This document shows, piece by piece, positions 17,193 to 24,887 of a DNA stretch of 64,000 nucleotides. Under the pieces are notes generated by a model. It was given only the letters and a program-made list of their open reading frames with translations. It made no database searches and had not been told where the DNA came from. The stretch's first letter is position 1. Each line of letters opens with the position of its first letter. Location: positions 3,162,001 through 3,226,000 of the forward strand of contig OZ248539.1 of the NCBI GenBank assembly GCA_965234685.1, given 5' to 3'. Origin of the DNA: Fimbriimonas planktonicus. Lineage in GTDB: Bacteria; Armatimonadota; Fimbriimonadia; Fimbriimonadales; Fimbriimonadaceae. The translations under genes were made by a program, and so were the position numbers.

Positions 17193-17426
17193 GTGGCCCG
17201 CGCTCAAATTCTCGTTACGCTAAAGCCCTCATTGCTTGACTCCGCAGGGAGAACCGTGGCCGGCTCGCTCCAAAATCTTGGTTTCACCGAAGTGAGCGAA
17301 GTGCGAGTGGGCAAGCTGATCGAGATCGAACTTGCTGAGTACTCGGAAGCTCGCGTCAAGGAAATGTGCGAAAAGCTCTTGGCAAACCCAGTCATTGAGC
17401 GGTTCGAAATCAAGGAGATTGTCTGA
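17193..17426 (+). CDS. purS: Phosphoribosylformylglycinamidine synthase subunit PurS
   Basis: 77 residues from the GTG at 17193 (ARAQILVTLKPSLLDSAGRT); an earlier GTG at 17166 would add nine atypical residues. PurS is the small bridging subunit of the three-part FGAM synthase (PurL, PurQ, PurS) of purine synthesis. VSEVRVGKLIEIEL and CEKLLANPVIERFEI match the family. purQ follows with a two-base gap; purL is not adjacent in this window. Confidence 0.92.
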   Translation: MARAQILVTLKPSLLDSAGRTVAGSLQNLGFTEVSEVRVGKLIEIELAEYSEARVKEMCEKLLANPVIERFEIKEIV

Positions 17427-17428
17427 CC

Positions 17429-18115
17429 TTGAAAGTCGCGGTTCTCCGATTCCCCGGCTCAAATTGCGATCAGGACGCGTTTTTCGCCCTGACCGCAGAT
17501 ATGGGAATTGATGCCGCGTACGTTTGGCACGAAGAGACTTCTCTGAAGGGGTTCGACGGAGTATTCGTTCCGGGCGGCTTCAGCTACGGCGACTATCTTC
17601 GATGTGGCGCGATGGCCTCGCGCTCGAACGTGATGCAAGAAGTTGTTCGCTTTGCGGCAGAAGGCGGACCCGTGCTGGGCGCCTGCAACGGCTTCCAGAT
17701 TCTTTGTGAGGCAGGTCTGCTTCCGGGAGCATTGCTGCTAAATGAGCAGCAGAAGTTCGTATGTCGCGATGTCTTTTTAAAGACCGAAACCCGCCGGTCT
17801 GCGTGGACCGCGGAAGCCGCCGACATCGTTCGAATCCCAATCGCTCACGGGGAAGGTCGCTACGTTGTCGAGCCCGATGATCTGAAACGCATGGAAGATC
17901 GTGCACAAATCGCGTTTCGATACGTCAATGCTTCTGGAGCTTCTGATGCGGAGGCAAACCCGAACGGGAGCGTTGACGGAATTGCGGGCGTATTGAATGA
18001 GGCTGGCAATGTTCTTGGCCTAATGCCACACCCAGAACGAGCAACGCGATCGATCTTGGGTGGAACGGACGGCATTGGGATTTTGAAGGGCTTTCAGTTG
18101 GTGATGGCGAAATGA
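17429..18115 (+). CDS. purQ: Phosphoribosylformylglycinamidine synthase subunit PurQ
   Basis: 228 residues starting from TTG at 17429, with AAGGAG at 17412-17417 upstream. It is the class I glutamine amidotransferase of FGAM synthase. The nucleophilic cysteine is in GACNGFQILCEAG, and the His/Glu pair is in LMPHPERA. VAVLRFPGSNCDQDAF is the typical start. It is coupled to purS (two-base gap) and overlaps the next gene by four bases (ATGA). Confidence 0.95.
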   Translation: MKVAVLRFPGSNCDQDAFFALTADMGIDAAYVWHEETSLKGFDGVFVPGGFSYGDYLRCGAMASRSNVMQEVVRFAAEGGPVLGACNGFQILCEAGLLPGALLLNEQQKFVCRDVFLKTETRRSAWTAEAADIVRIPIAHGEGRYVVEPDDLKRMEDRAQIAFRYVNASGASDAEANPNGSVDGIAGVLNEAGNVLGLMPHPERATRSILGGTDGIGILKGFQLVMAK

Positions 18116-18813
18116 AAACGTTGGTGTTAACCGTAACCGCCTTGGCGATTGCTCAAGGCGTGCTTGCGGCTGACACCAAGTCGGTCCTCGGCCGGTATGG
18201 CCAAACCGTCGAAACGACCAAAATCTATCGCGCACCCAACAGCCAGAGTCGCGCCTATTACACTGCCAAGGCGTTTGAGTACATCTGTGTCAATTGGTAC
18301 AGCAACCCGAAGTGGTTGAAAGTGTTGATGTCAAACGGCACCCAAGGCTACGTCCCGTCCGCAAAAGTAGCCGTACTTCCGTATGAAGTCACGGTGTCTC
18401 GCGCGTCGAATACGCGATCCAAAGGGTTGCCTTTGGCAAGCACCACCTCTCGTGGGGCGGTGGCGCAATGGTCGTTGAACTTCATCGGCACGCCGTACAA
18501 GTGGGGTGGAAACGATATCCAGAATGGAATCGACTGCAGCGCCTTCGTTCAGAAACTTTACGGCGAGATCGGTTTAAAGCTCCCTCGAACGGCCTCCGAG
18601 CAAGCCATGGTGGGGCAACCGATCGAGCGTTTAGAGGATTTGCAGAAGGGCGATCGGTTGTACTTCTGGGAGAACCGACGCTGGAAGATTGGTCATACCG
18701 GCATCTACCTAGGTAATGGCTACTTTGTTCATAGCTCGAGCGGCAAGAAAGGCGTTTCGACGGACTTTTTGTCTGAGCGCTGGCGCAAAATTCTCGTAGC
18801 CGCGCGTCGCTGA
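18112..18813 (+). CDS. NlpC/P60 cell-wall peptidase with SH3-like domain, exported
   Basis: 233 residues. A signal peptide (MKTLVLTVTALAIAQGVLAA) leads to an SH3-type binding region (about residues 25-95) and an NlpC/P60 domain. The catalytic cysteine lies in NGIDCSAFVQKLY and the histidine in IGHTGIYLGNGYFVHSSSG. Such enzymes cut D-gamma-glutamyl bonds in peptidoglycan stem peptides. The start overlaps the purQ stop by four bases, so it is translated with purine genes. That is an unexpected pairing and probably positional rather than functional. Confidence 0.92.
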   Translation: MKTLVLTVTALAIAQGVLAADTKSVLGRYGQTVETTKIYRAPNSQSRAYYTAKAFEYICVNWYSNPKWLKVLMSNGTQGYVPSAKVAVLPYEVTVSRASNTRSKGLPLASTTSRGAVAQWSLNFIGTPYKWGGNDIQNGIDCSAFVQKLYGEIGLKLPRTASEQAMVGQPIERLEDLQKGDRLYFWENRRWKIGHTGIYLGNGYFVHSSSGKKGVSTDFLSERWRKILVAARR

Positions 18814-18865
18814 CTTTTCAGTTCTTTCTTAGAAATCGAATTTGATTTCTGATAAAATTTGTCAC

Positions 18866-18910
18866 AATTCTCCACTTGGTGGTGGATAATCCGCCACCAA
18901 GTGGAGAATT
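18866..18910. repeat. Near-perfect 45-base palindrome
   Basis: The left arm AATTCTCCACTTGGTGG (18866-18882) is exactly complementary to the right arm (18894-18910). The loop itself can pair further (GGAT with ATCC). As RNA or single-stranded DNA it would fold into a very stable hairpin. It lacks a T tract, so it is not a typical terminator. Confidence 0.9.
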
Positions 18911-18966
18911 ATCCTTCGTGGATCGACGAATTCAGCGCCACGAGTTGTGGAGTCCTCCGCCGACAA

Positions 18967-19007
18967 ATGGCGTAAAATCCTCCATCTCGTGGTGTAAAAT
19001 CCGCCAC
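18967..19007. repeat. Two short hairpins with constant core and covarying arms
   Basis: ATGG-CGTAAAATCCT-CCAT (18967-18985) and GTGG-TGTAAAATCCG-CCAC (18989-19007) share the core YGTAAAATCCK, while the arm base pair changes in a compensatory way (A-T to G-C). The palindrome at 18866-18910 has the same layout with core TGGATAATCCG. Confidence 0.7.
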
Positions 19008-19048
19008 TTAATGGTGGAATTGTGCAGGTTGTCAGGTAAATTATTCTT

Positions 19049-20281
19049 GTGGTCAGGCGAAGACTTATCAAGAAGCTGCGCGATGCGCTCTCGGACAATC
19101 CGGTAGCGATGATCGTTGGTCCCCGACAGGCGGGCAAGAGCACGCTGGTCGAGGAGCTGACCGACCGCGAGTACGTCACGCTCGACGATCCGGTCATTCT
19201 TGAGCAGATCACCACGAACGCCGGCGACTTTCTGGACAGCTTCCCTGGTGCGGTGACCATCGACGAAGTGCAGCGCGCGCCGAAGATGTTGCTTCCGATC
19301 AAACTCCGGGTTGATCGAAACCGCACAGCGGGTCGCTACCTCCTAACCGGCTCGGCGAACGTACTGACGCTGCCGAAGGTCTCAGAAAGTCTTGCAGGCA
19401 GGATGGAGGTACTCGATCTTCTTCCGCTCACTCAGGCTGAAATTGACGGTTATGATGGAAATTTCATCGACCGCATCTTCTCGGATGATCCGATTCAGGC
19501 CGGGATCTGGCCGGAGGAGGACGATCTCATCGACCGCGTCGTCCGTGGCGGATTTCCGCAGCCTGCCCTCGCTCGAAGGGCAGATCGGCGTCGGGATTGG
19601 GCAGATTCGTACATTCGAACGCTGCTTGATCGTGACGTTCGCGACTTGGCAAACATCGAAGGGGCGCGTCAGTTTCCCCAGATTTTTCGCCTGCTGGCCG
19701 CAAGAAACGGCGGCACGTTGAACATCGACAGTCTTTCGCGAGACACCGGGATTCCGTCCACCACGGTTCGACGCTACATCGATCTCATGGCGAAGATGTT
19801 CTTGGTCCAGCAGGTACCTGCGTGGTCCGGCAACATCGGCACGAGGTTCGTCAAGTCACCGAAGGTGTACCTGTGTGATTCGTTGCTGACGAGTCACCTC
19901 CTGCACATCGAGGCGAGTCATCTGAAGCAGGATCGACTGCGGCTTGGGCCGATTTTGGAGGGCTTTGTGGCGAATGAGCTTGCTCGACTGCAGACGTACT
20001 CTGACGTTCGTCCATGGCTGCACCACCTGCGAACGGTGCGTCAGAAGGAGGTCGACTTTGTTCTGGAAGTCGGTGACCGAAAGATTGTCGGTATTGAAGT
20101 AAAAGCTTCAAGAAGCCTAAGTCCGAGTGACTCGCACGGGCTGGAGTATCTCCAGTCGCTCGATCCCGATCGATTCCATCGCGGGGTCATTCTGTACGAT
20201 GGCACTCGGACGGTTCGCATTAACAAGCACATCATCGGCTTGCCGATGGCAGCCCTCTGGAACGTTGCTCCTATGGGCTAA
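19049..20281 (+). CDS. AAA ATPase with DUF4143 domain
   Basis: 410 residues from GTG 19049. The N-terminal ATPase has Walker A GPRQAGKSTL and Walker B VTIDEVQRAP, then the sensor-like TGSANVL; the C-terminal half (KVYLCDSLLTSHLL, EVDFVLEVGDRKIVGIEVKA) is the DUF4143 nuclease-like domain with an E-x-D...E-x-K arrangement. The family is abundant and patchily distributed, and its role is unknown. It stands alone, without a partner gene, downstream of a palindrome-rich region. Scattered occurrence plus flanking repeats suggests an acquired cassette (inference). Confidence 0.88.
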   Translation: MVRRRLIKKLRDALSDNPVAMIVGPRQAGKSTLVEELTDREYVTLDDPVILEQITTNAGDFLDSFPGAVTIDEVQRAPKMLLPIKLRVDRNRTAGRYLLTGSANVLTLPKVSESLAGRMEVLDLLPLTQAEIDGYDGNFIDRIFSDDPIQAGIWPEEDDLIDRVVRGGFPQPALARRADRRRDWADSYIRTLLDRDVRDLANIEGARQFPQIFRLLAARNGGTLNIDSLSRDTGIPSTTVRRYIDLMAKMFLVQQVPAWSGNIGTRFVKSPKVYLCDSLLTSHLLHIEASHLKQDRLRLGPILEGFVANELARLQTYSDVRPWLHHLRTVRQKEVDFVLEVGDRKIVGIEVKASRSLSPSDSHGLEYLQSLDPDRFHRGVILYDGTRTVRINKHIIGLPMAALWNVAPMG

Positions 20282-21326
20282 CGAGGGCATCCAGCAATCG
20301 CGCTGGCCCCTGACGAACTGGATCGGCGGCAGGCAACTGCAGCCGGTCCTCAATCTCCTTAATCGCCGGAATGGCTTCCGCTTCTGGAAGATGAGCCGTG
20401 TTCACGGCGACCGCCACCGTTTTTGGGCGCAGGTAGGTTCCAGCAGCCTCCGCAAGATCCTCGTATAACGTGATGAACTGGCGAAGGTCTGGAACCTTGA
20501 TGTGCTCCAGCATCTTCAAGTGCTCTTGCTTGGCCCGAACGCAAAGCAGAAGATGCGTTGGGCAAGAGCCCCGCAACAGCGGTAGGTTCGCCGTGCTGCT
20601 CGGATGTGCCAAGGAGCCTTGGCCCTCGATGATCACCAAGTCCGCGCCAGCTGAACTTGCGGCGACTACTTCCCGCTCAATGGAGCCGCTTGCAAAGTCC
20701 ACGCGGACGCAATCGAGCGGAACTCCGCCACCGGTGATCGTGATTCCAATCTGGCCAGTAGCAACGAACGCGGACTTGATGCCTCGCTCAAGGGCAAGGC
20801 GATTGATCTCTAGACCGGCGGTCATTTTGCCAACCGCCATATCGGTACCGATGATCAGCACGCGCCGGTTATTGAACTTCGCGGCCAATCCAGTGCCGTT
20901 CACCAATCCAGTGGGTTCAACTCGGATGTCCCAGACCCATTGAGCATCGGGTTTGGCGCTCTCTAACCGAGGCAGGTCCATGTATCGGGCGCCTAAGCGG
21001 TCGTGAAGTCCGTTCACCAGCGACATTTTGAGTTCAACTGCCCGATCGATGACCGTAAACCATTCGGTGGGAATTGCGCCTCCAGATGGTGCAATCCCAA
21101 GAACGAAGACATTTGCACCGAGGGCGGCGGCGTCCTCAACGGATGCGACAATCGGAATATCTCGCGGGAAACCGAACTCGCCGGTTGATCTCCCGGCGAA
21201 TTCGGAGTCGATCACGGCGCTGATCTCGTTCGGAGAGTACCGAAGCACGCCGTGCCCCATCTTCCCGGCGGGAATGGTGAGGCTCTGCTCCATGTATAGC
21301 GCGAGTTTGGCGTTAGTTGGAAGCAT
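20271..21326 (-). CDS. DUF1611 family protein (DgcN-like)
   Basis: 351 residues from the ATG at 21326, which has GGAG eight bases upstream; ATG 21341 is the alternative. The C-terminal P-loop domain shows GTDMAVGKMTAGLEI, IEGQGSLAHP and VAVNTAHLPEAEAIPAI. DUF1611 proteins include DgcN, described as a D-amino acid N-acetyltransferase acting on D-glutamate. The partner gene dgcA-like lies immediately upstream and overlaps by 14 bases, the arrangement reported for that pathway. Whether this organism uses D-Glu is inference. Confidence 0.82.
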   Translation of the reverse strand: MLPTNAKLALYMEQSLTIPAGKMGHGVLRYSPNEISAVIDSEFAGRSTGEFGFPRDIPIVASVEDAAALGANVFVLGIAPSGGAIPTEWFTVIDRAVELKMSLVNGLHDRLGARYMDLPRLESAKPDAQWVWDIRVEPTGLVNGTGLAAKFNNRRVLIIGTDMAVGKMTAGLEINRLALERGIKSAFVATGQIGITITGGGVPLDCVRVDFASGSIEREVVAASSAGADLVIIEGQGSLAHPSSTANLPLLRGSCPTHLLLCVRAKQEHLKMLEHIKVPDLRQFITLYEDLAEAAGTYLRPKTVAVAVNTAHLPEAEAIPAIKEIEDRLQLPAADPVRQGPARLLDALVSP

Positions 21327-22365
21327 TGAGTTGAGCTCCATGACCTGGGGCCTCGGTTGGAATGACAACGCCATCGATGATTGGAGCACCAGATGCCGGG
21401 TCCGGATTCAGATTCAGGTGGCTGTCCAAATCGATGTAGTCGAAGAGCGCACCGATCGCGGCTCCGGCGGCAATCGCAATGGATGCCTCACTCATGCAGC
21501 CGATCATCGTTTGTAGGCCATGAGCGCGAGCCGTCCCCACGATTCGCAAGGCTTCCGTTATTCCGCCGCATTTCATGAGCTTCAGGTTTACACCGTCGGT
21601 GTATTTGGCGAAGCTCGGAATGTCGTGGCTGGTGCGGCAACTTTCATCCACGAAGATGGGCAGTTTGCGGTTCTCAAACACGCGTGGAAGGTCTGCTTCC
21701 GCTCCCTTCGGCAAAGGCTGCTCGACATATTCCACACCGCGATCCGCAAGCCAAGGAATCATCTCATTGGTTTCATCCACCGTCCAGCCGCCGTTAGCGT
21801 CAACCCGGAGGGCGGCGTTGAAGGGTGCTGCCGCTTCAGCAGCGGCGAGGAAATGGGCGCGGTCGTGTTCGCGCCCATCCGGCGAACCCAGCTTGATCTT
21901 TAGGCACTTCGCGCCGGTTCGGCGAAGAATGTCTGGCACCCTTTCGCGAGTGACTTCTGGAGGATTGATGCCGATCGTGACGCTGGTCGGCACGGTCGGC
22001 AATGGCAAGCCCAGAAGGCGGTACAAGGGCAGTCCTGCCCGCTTTGCCAGGAGATCCCAAAGCGCAACATCTAAGGCGGCCATGGCCGGAGGATCGATAC
22101 TGGCCTCTAACATGCGCTGGTACGTCACGTGGGGCGAAAGAAAATCTAGGTCCGCACTCCAGCGATCAACGAAGGCCGTCAGTTGGGCTTGGCCGGAGAC
22201 GGCGGTCCAAGCCGATCCGGTTGCGGGAGAAAGTTCGCCAATGCCTTCCAGATGGCCATCTCGAACCGTGACAAAGAGGTTGTCCGACGATGTCATCACT
22301 CCGCGGCTGATCGCCAATGGATACAACTTCTGTAGGGATAGCACGGAAAACGAAACCGAAGGCAT
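21313..22365 (-). CDS. Enolase-superfamily dipeptide epimerase / DgcA-like
   Basis: 350 residues from the ATG at 22365. Muconate-lactonizing subgroup features are clear: KxK acid/base pair in CLKIKLGSPD, metal ligands in RVDANGGW, VEQPLPKG and FVDESCRTS, and the opposing lysine in LKLMKCGG. Members annotated L-Ala-D/L-Glu epimerase act on murein-derived dipeptides; DgcA acts with DgcN in D-glutamate use. The overlap with the DUF1611 gene favours a joint pathway. The frame is open to a TTG at 22401 in the narrow gap before divergent bioY. Confidence 0.87.
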   Translation of the reverse strand: MPSVSFSVLSLQKLYPLAISRGVMTSSDNLFVTVRDGHLEGIGELSPATGSAWTAVSGQAQLTAFVDRWSADLDFLSPHVTYQRMLEASIDPPAMAALDVALWDLLAKRAGLPLYRLLGLPLPTVPTSVTIGINPPEVTRERVPDILRRTGAKCLKIKLGSPDGREHDRAHFLAAAEAAAPFNAALRVDANGGWTVDETNEMIPWLADRGVEYVEQPLPKGAEADLPRVFENRKLPIFVDESCRTSHDIPSFAKYTDGVNLKLMKCGGITEALRIVGTARAHGLQTMIGCMSEASIAIAAGAAIGALFDYIDLDSHLNLNPDPASGAPIIDGVVIPTEAPGHGAQLNASN

Positions 22366-22410
22366 GTCTGGGAAGTTACCCAACCCTGCATACGGGTACA
22401 AACTCTTGAT

Positions 22411-22971
22411 ATGAACTCAGAGGCGACCTTGGTGTCATACGTTCTGCCGAACCGGACTTTGGTTCGCGACATCGGGTTAGTGATCTTTGGCGTGCTGTTC
22501 ACCGCACTCGCAGCGCAATGTTCGTTGCCGTGGCAGCCGGTGCCATTTACGCTGCAAACGCTCGCGGTTACGGTCTGCGGTCTCACCTACGGAGCGCGCT
22601 TGGCCGCAGCGACTCAGGTTTCTTACGTGCTTGCCGGGGCGGCTGGATTACCGATCTTTGCAGAGTTCTCGGGTGGACCGGCAAAGTTGATGGGGCCAAC
22701 GGGTGGATACCTCGTGGCTTTCGTAATGGCAGCTTGGCTTCTTGGCTGGGCAACCGAGCGTGGTTGGACCAAGAATGTATGGGGCCTTGGCCTCGGATTG
22801 GTGATTTCCAACGTCGTGATTCTCGCCCTAGGCGCCACTTGGCTGAGCTTCTTTGTTCCTTCCGGCCAGGCTTGGAACCTTGGCGTCGCGCCCTTCATTT
22901 CCGGTGCGTTTGCGAAGTCCGTAATCGCTTGGGGCATGCTGCCGGCGGCGTGGAAACTCGTCAAGCGATAG
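22411..22971 (+). CDS. bioY: Biotin transporter BioY (ECF S component)
   Basis: 186 residues with about six membrane helices. The family patterns PWQPVPFTLQTLAVTVCGL and GAAGLPIFAEFSGG are clear. BioY binds biotin in the membrane, alone or with an energy-coupling module; no EcfA/EcfT genes are nearby. It is divergent from the epimerase gene, and its 3' end overlaps the convergent transglutaminase gene by 11 bases. No biotin-responsive operator is evident in the 45-base upstream gap. Confidence 0.92.
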   Translation: MNSEATLVSYVLPNRTLVRDIGLVIFGVLFTALAAQCSLPWQPVPFTLQTLAVTVCGLTYGARLAAATQVSYVLAGAAGLPIFAEFSGGPAKLMGPTGGYLVAFVMAAWLLGWATERGWTKNVWGLGLGLVISNVVILALGATWLSFFVPSGQAWNLGVAPFISGAFAKSVIAWGMLPAAWKLVKR

Positions 22972-23848
22972 GCGTGTAGTTTAGAACCGAGACTTCTGAC
23001 GGCACGAGTTCTTTGATTCCAACGTGGATTGAGAGGCTCTCGGTTTTCGGACCGATGTAAACGCCCTTCGTGGGTGATACATCGCCGTAGTCCAGGCCCC
23101 AATGAATTTTCACGTACTGGTTGTTCACGAGCAGATTGTTCGTAGGGTCAAAGCCAACCCACTTTCCATCTGGCATTAGGCATTCAATCCACGCGTGCGT
23201 GGCTTGCTCTCCACGCATGCTGGAATCCTTACCGATGTACAAGTATCCGCTGACGTAGCGCGCGGGGATTCCGTGGCTCCGACAAGCCGCAAGCATAAGG
23301 TGGGCAAAGTCCTGGCAAACGCCCGCCCGCTTGTGGAGCACCTCGGGCAAGGTGGACTGCACGTGAGTCGCGTCCGTGTCGTATGAGAGCCACTCGTGGA
23401 AGTGCCGATTGAGATCGAGCAGGCCCACGGCGACTGGCTTGCTTGGGTCTAAGAACGGTACGGCGAGTTGATGTGCTTCAGGCAAGTGCGGAACGTAAAG
23501 GGACGGAACAAGGAACTCGGCGTAGTTTTGTTTTACGAAGTCAGTCTTGTAGAAGTCGAAATCAACATTAACCAGATTGACCCGCGAAAATGGATTGAAC
23601 GCGAGGGTTTCGACAGTCGCGCTGGCTTCGATGACGAGCCGCTCGTGCCACGCCCGAATGCTGAAGTGGTGAACCGTGCCGCCAATTTCCTGGTGATGAT
23701 AGATGCGTACAGCCGGTGAGGTTTGGAGCTTAAACTCAAGAAGCCGTTGAAACTCATTGTCGAACGGTTGCACTCGAATTTCGTTATGGCTCTCGGTGCA
23801 CACTCCGGAGTAGCGATACTCCGTTTGGTGCCGAATTTGAAGGTACAT
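22961..23848 (-). CDS. Transglutaminase-like protein with N-terminal beta domain
   Basis: 295 residues. The N-terminal domain (QIRHQTEYRYSGVCTESHNEIRVQP region) is the Bact_transglu_N type. The papain-fold core has Cys in KRAGVCQDFAHLM, His in ATHAWIECL and Asp in VGFDPTNN. No signal peptide is seen. It is the last gene of a three-gene operon with an alpha-E protein (40-base gap) and a circularly permuted ATP-grasp protein. This trio recurs widely and is suspected to make or modify a peptide, but the product is unknown. Confidence 0.88.
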   Translation of the reverse strand: MYLQIRHQTEYRYSGVCTESHNEIRVQPFDNEFQRLLEFKLQTSPAVRIYHHQEIGGTVHHFSIRAWHERLVIEASATVETLAFNPFSRVNLVNVDFDFYKTDFVKQNYAEFLVPSLYVPHLPEAHQLAVPFLDPSKPVAVGLLDLNRHFHEWLSYDTDATHVQSTLPEVLHKRAGVCQDFAHLMLAACRSHGIPARYVSGYLYIGKDSSMRGEQATHAWIECLMPDGKWVGFDPTNNLLVNNQYVKIHWGLDYGDVSPTKGVYIGPKTESLSIHVGIKELVPSEVSVLNYTPIA

Positions 23849-23888
23849 GGTAAAGGTGAAATACGGACGAGCGTTGGTCCCAAAAGGA

Positions 23889-24887
23889 CTAATATTTTAG
23901 ATAGGTTGCGCCGATTGCAAAGCCGATTTCTGCGCACCTTTTCTCGACCGTTTCCAAAAACTCGTGAAGTCCAGAAGCGATGATCTCATCCGCGCGCAGA
24001 TAATTGAGGTCGTTGTACAGGCGCCCGACGGCGCGCTCGGCTGGGTTACTCGGGCTGAGGTCGCGATTTCCACTTACCCGCCGAACGCAGCCTTCGACGC
24101 GACCGATGCTGTGCCGAACCGAGGCCGGGAACTGCGGATTGAGGATCAAAAACTCCGCGACCCGCGCGGGGGTGACCCCTTGCCGATACGTCTTGCGGAA
24201 GGCTTCGAAAGCGCCAACGGATTTGAGAACGGCGGTCCAGCCGTGGGTATCGACCGTGCCGCCAACCGAGAACGGATCGACAACCGCCGGATCGGTGGGG
24301 GCCGGAATGGAGACGTCAGAAGAAAATCGTGGAAGCAAGTCGTGGTACTTCACGTCCAGAATTCGGGCCGTTTGGTCGGCTCGCTCTAAGAATCGTCCAG
24401 CGTCGTGAAAGTCGCGGGTCTCGCCCATCATGAGCGTTCGGTTGGTGATGCCTTGGAAAAGGTGAGAGCCGTTCTTGACGCTTTGGAAGAACGCAAACGG
24501 CGACTCGGAGATGACCCGATCCACGTTCCAACGCCGATAGTCGAGATAGTAGCGATTGAGCGATTCCCACATTTCGCTGGAAATCTGGTCTCGAATTGCT
24601 CGCCCGTTCTCGCGGGCCAAACGGACGCAGTTTAGGATCGAGTTCGAATTGTTCTGATCGAAAGCGAAGAAATGAAGGATGTTGCGCTCATTGATTTCCT
24701 GATAGCGCAGGTTGAACTTCTTTTTCTGTCCGGAGATGGCGAGGATCGCCTCCCAAGTCAGCGCTCGGCCGACCAAGGGGCTCTCTAGCCCGAAGTGGTA
24801 GTGGACATCGATCATTCTTGCCGTGGCTTCGGCACGCTCGATATAGCGACCAATCCAGAAAGCGCAGTCGGCGTGTCGGCTTAGCAT
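23889..24887 (-). CDS. Alpha-E domain protein (DUF403)
   Basis: 332 residues from the ATG at 24887 (MLSRHADCAFWIGRYIERAE, the typical family start). It is predicted all-helical. The ATG overlaps the TAA of the upstream ATP-grasp gene by seven bases, and GGAGGGAGG lies immediately before it, inside that gene. The family has no proven activity but is nearly always linked to the permuted ATP-grasp and transglutaminase proteins. Confidence 0.88.
   Translation of the reverse strand: MLSRHADCAFWIGRYIERAEATARMIDVHYHFGLESPLVGRALTWEAILAISGQKKKFNLRYQEINERNILHFFAFDQNNSNSILNCVRLARENGRAIRDQISSEMWESLNRYYLDYRRWNVDRVISESPFAFFQSVKNGSHLFQGITNRTLMMGETRDFHDAGRFLERADQTARILDVKYHDLLPRFSSDVSIPAPTDPAVVDPFSVGGTVDTHGWTAVLKSVGAFEAFRKTYRQGVTPARVAEFLILNPQFPASVRHSIGRVEGCVRRVSGNRDLSPSNPAERAVGRLYNDLNYLRADEIIASGLHEFLETVEKRCAEIGFAIGATYLKY

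Larger units (their letters stand above)
18814..19048. other. Intergenic region dense in small palindromes
   Basis: 235 bases between the NlpC/P60 gene and the DUF4143 ATPase. It holds an AT-rich hairpin (AGAAATC 18831-18837, GATTTCT 18844-18850), the long palindrome at 18866-18910 and two further short hairpins with an AATCC core. No convincing ribosome binding site precedes the GTG of the next gene. A minus-strand frame is open through this region but is low-complexity and not gene-like. Confidence 0.6.

Noticed and set aside
18862..19326. Minus-strand open frame covering the palindrome region
   Set aside because: It overlaps the ATPase start on the opposite strand and reads through hairpins; the sequence is repetitive and not protein-like.
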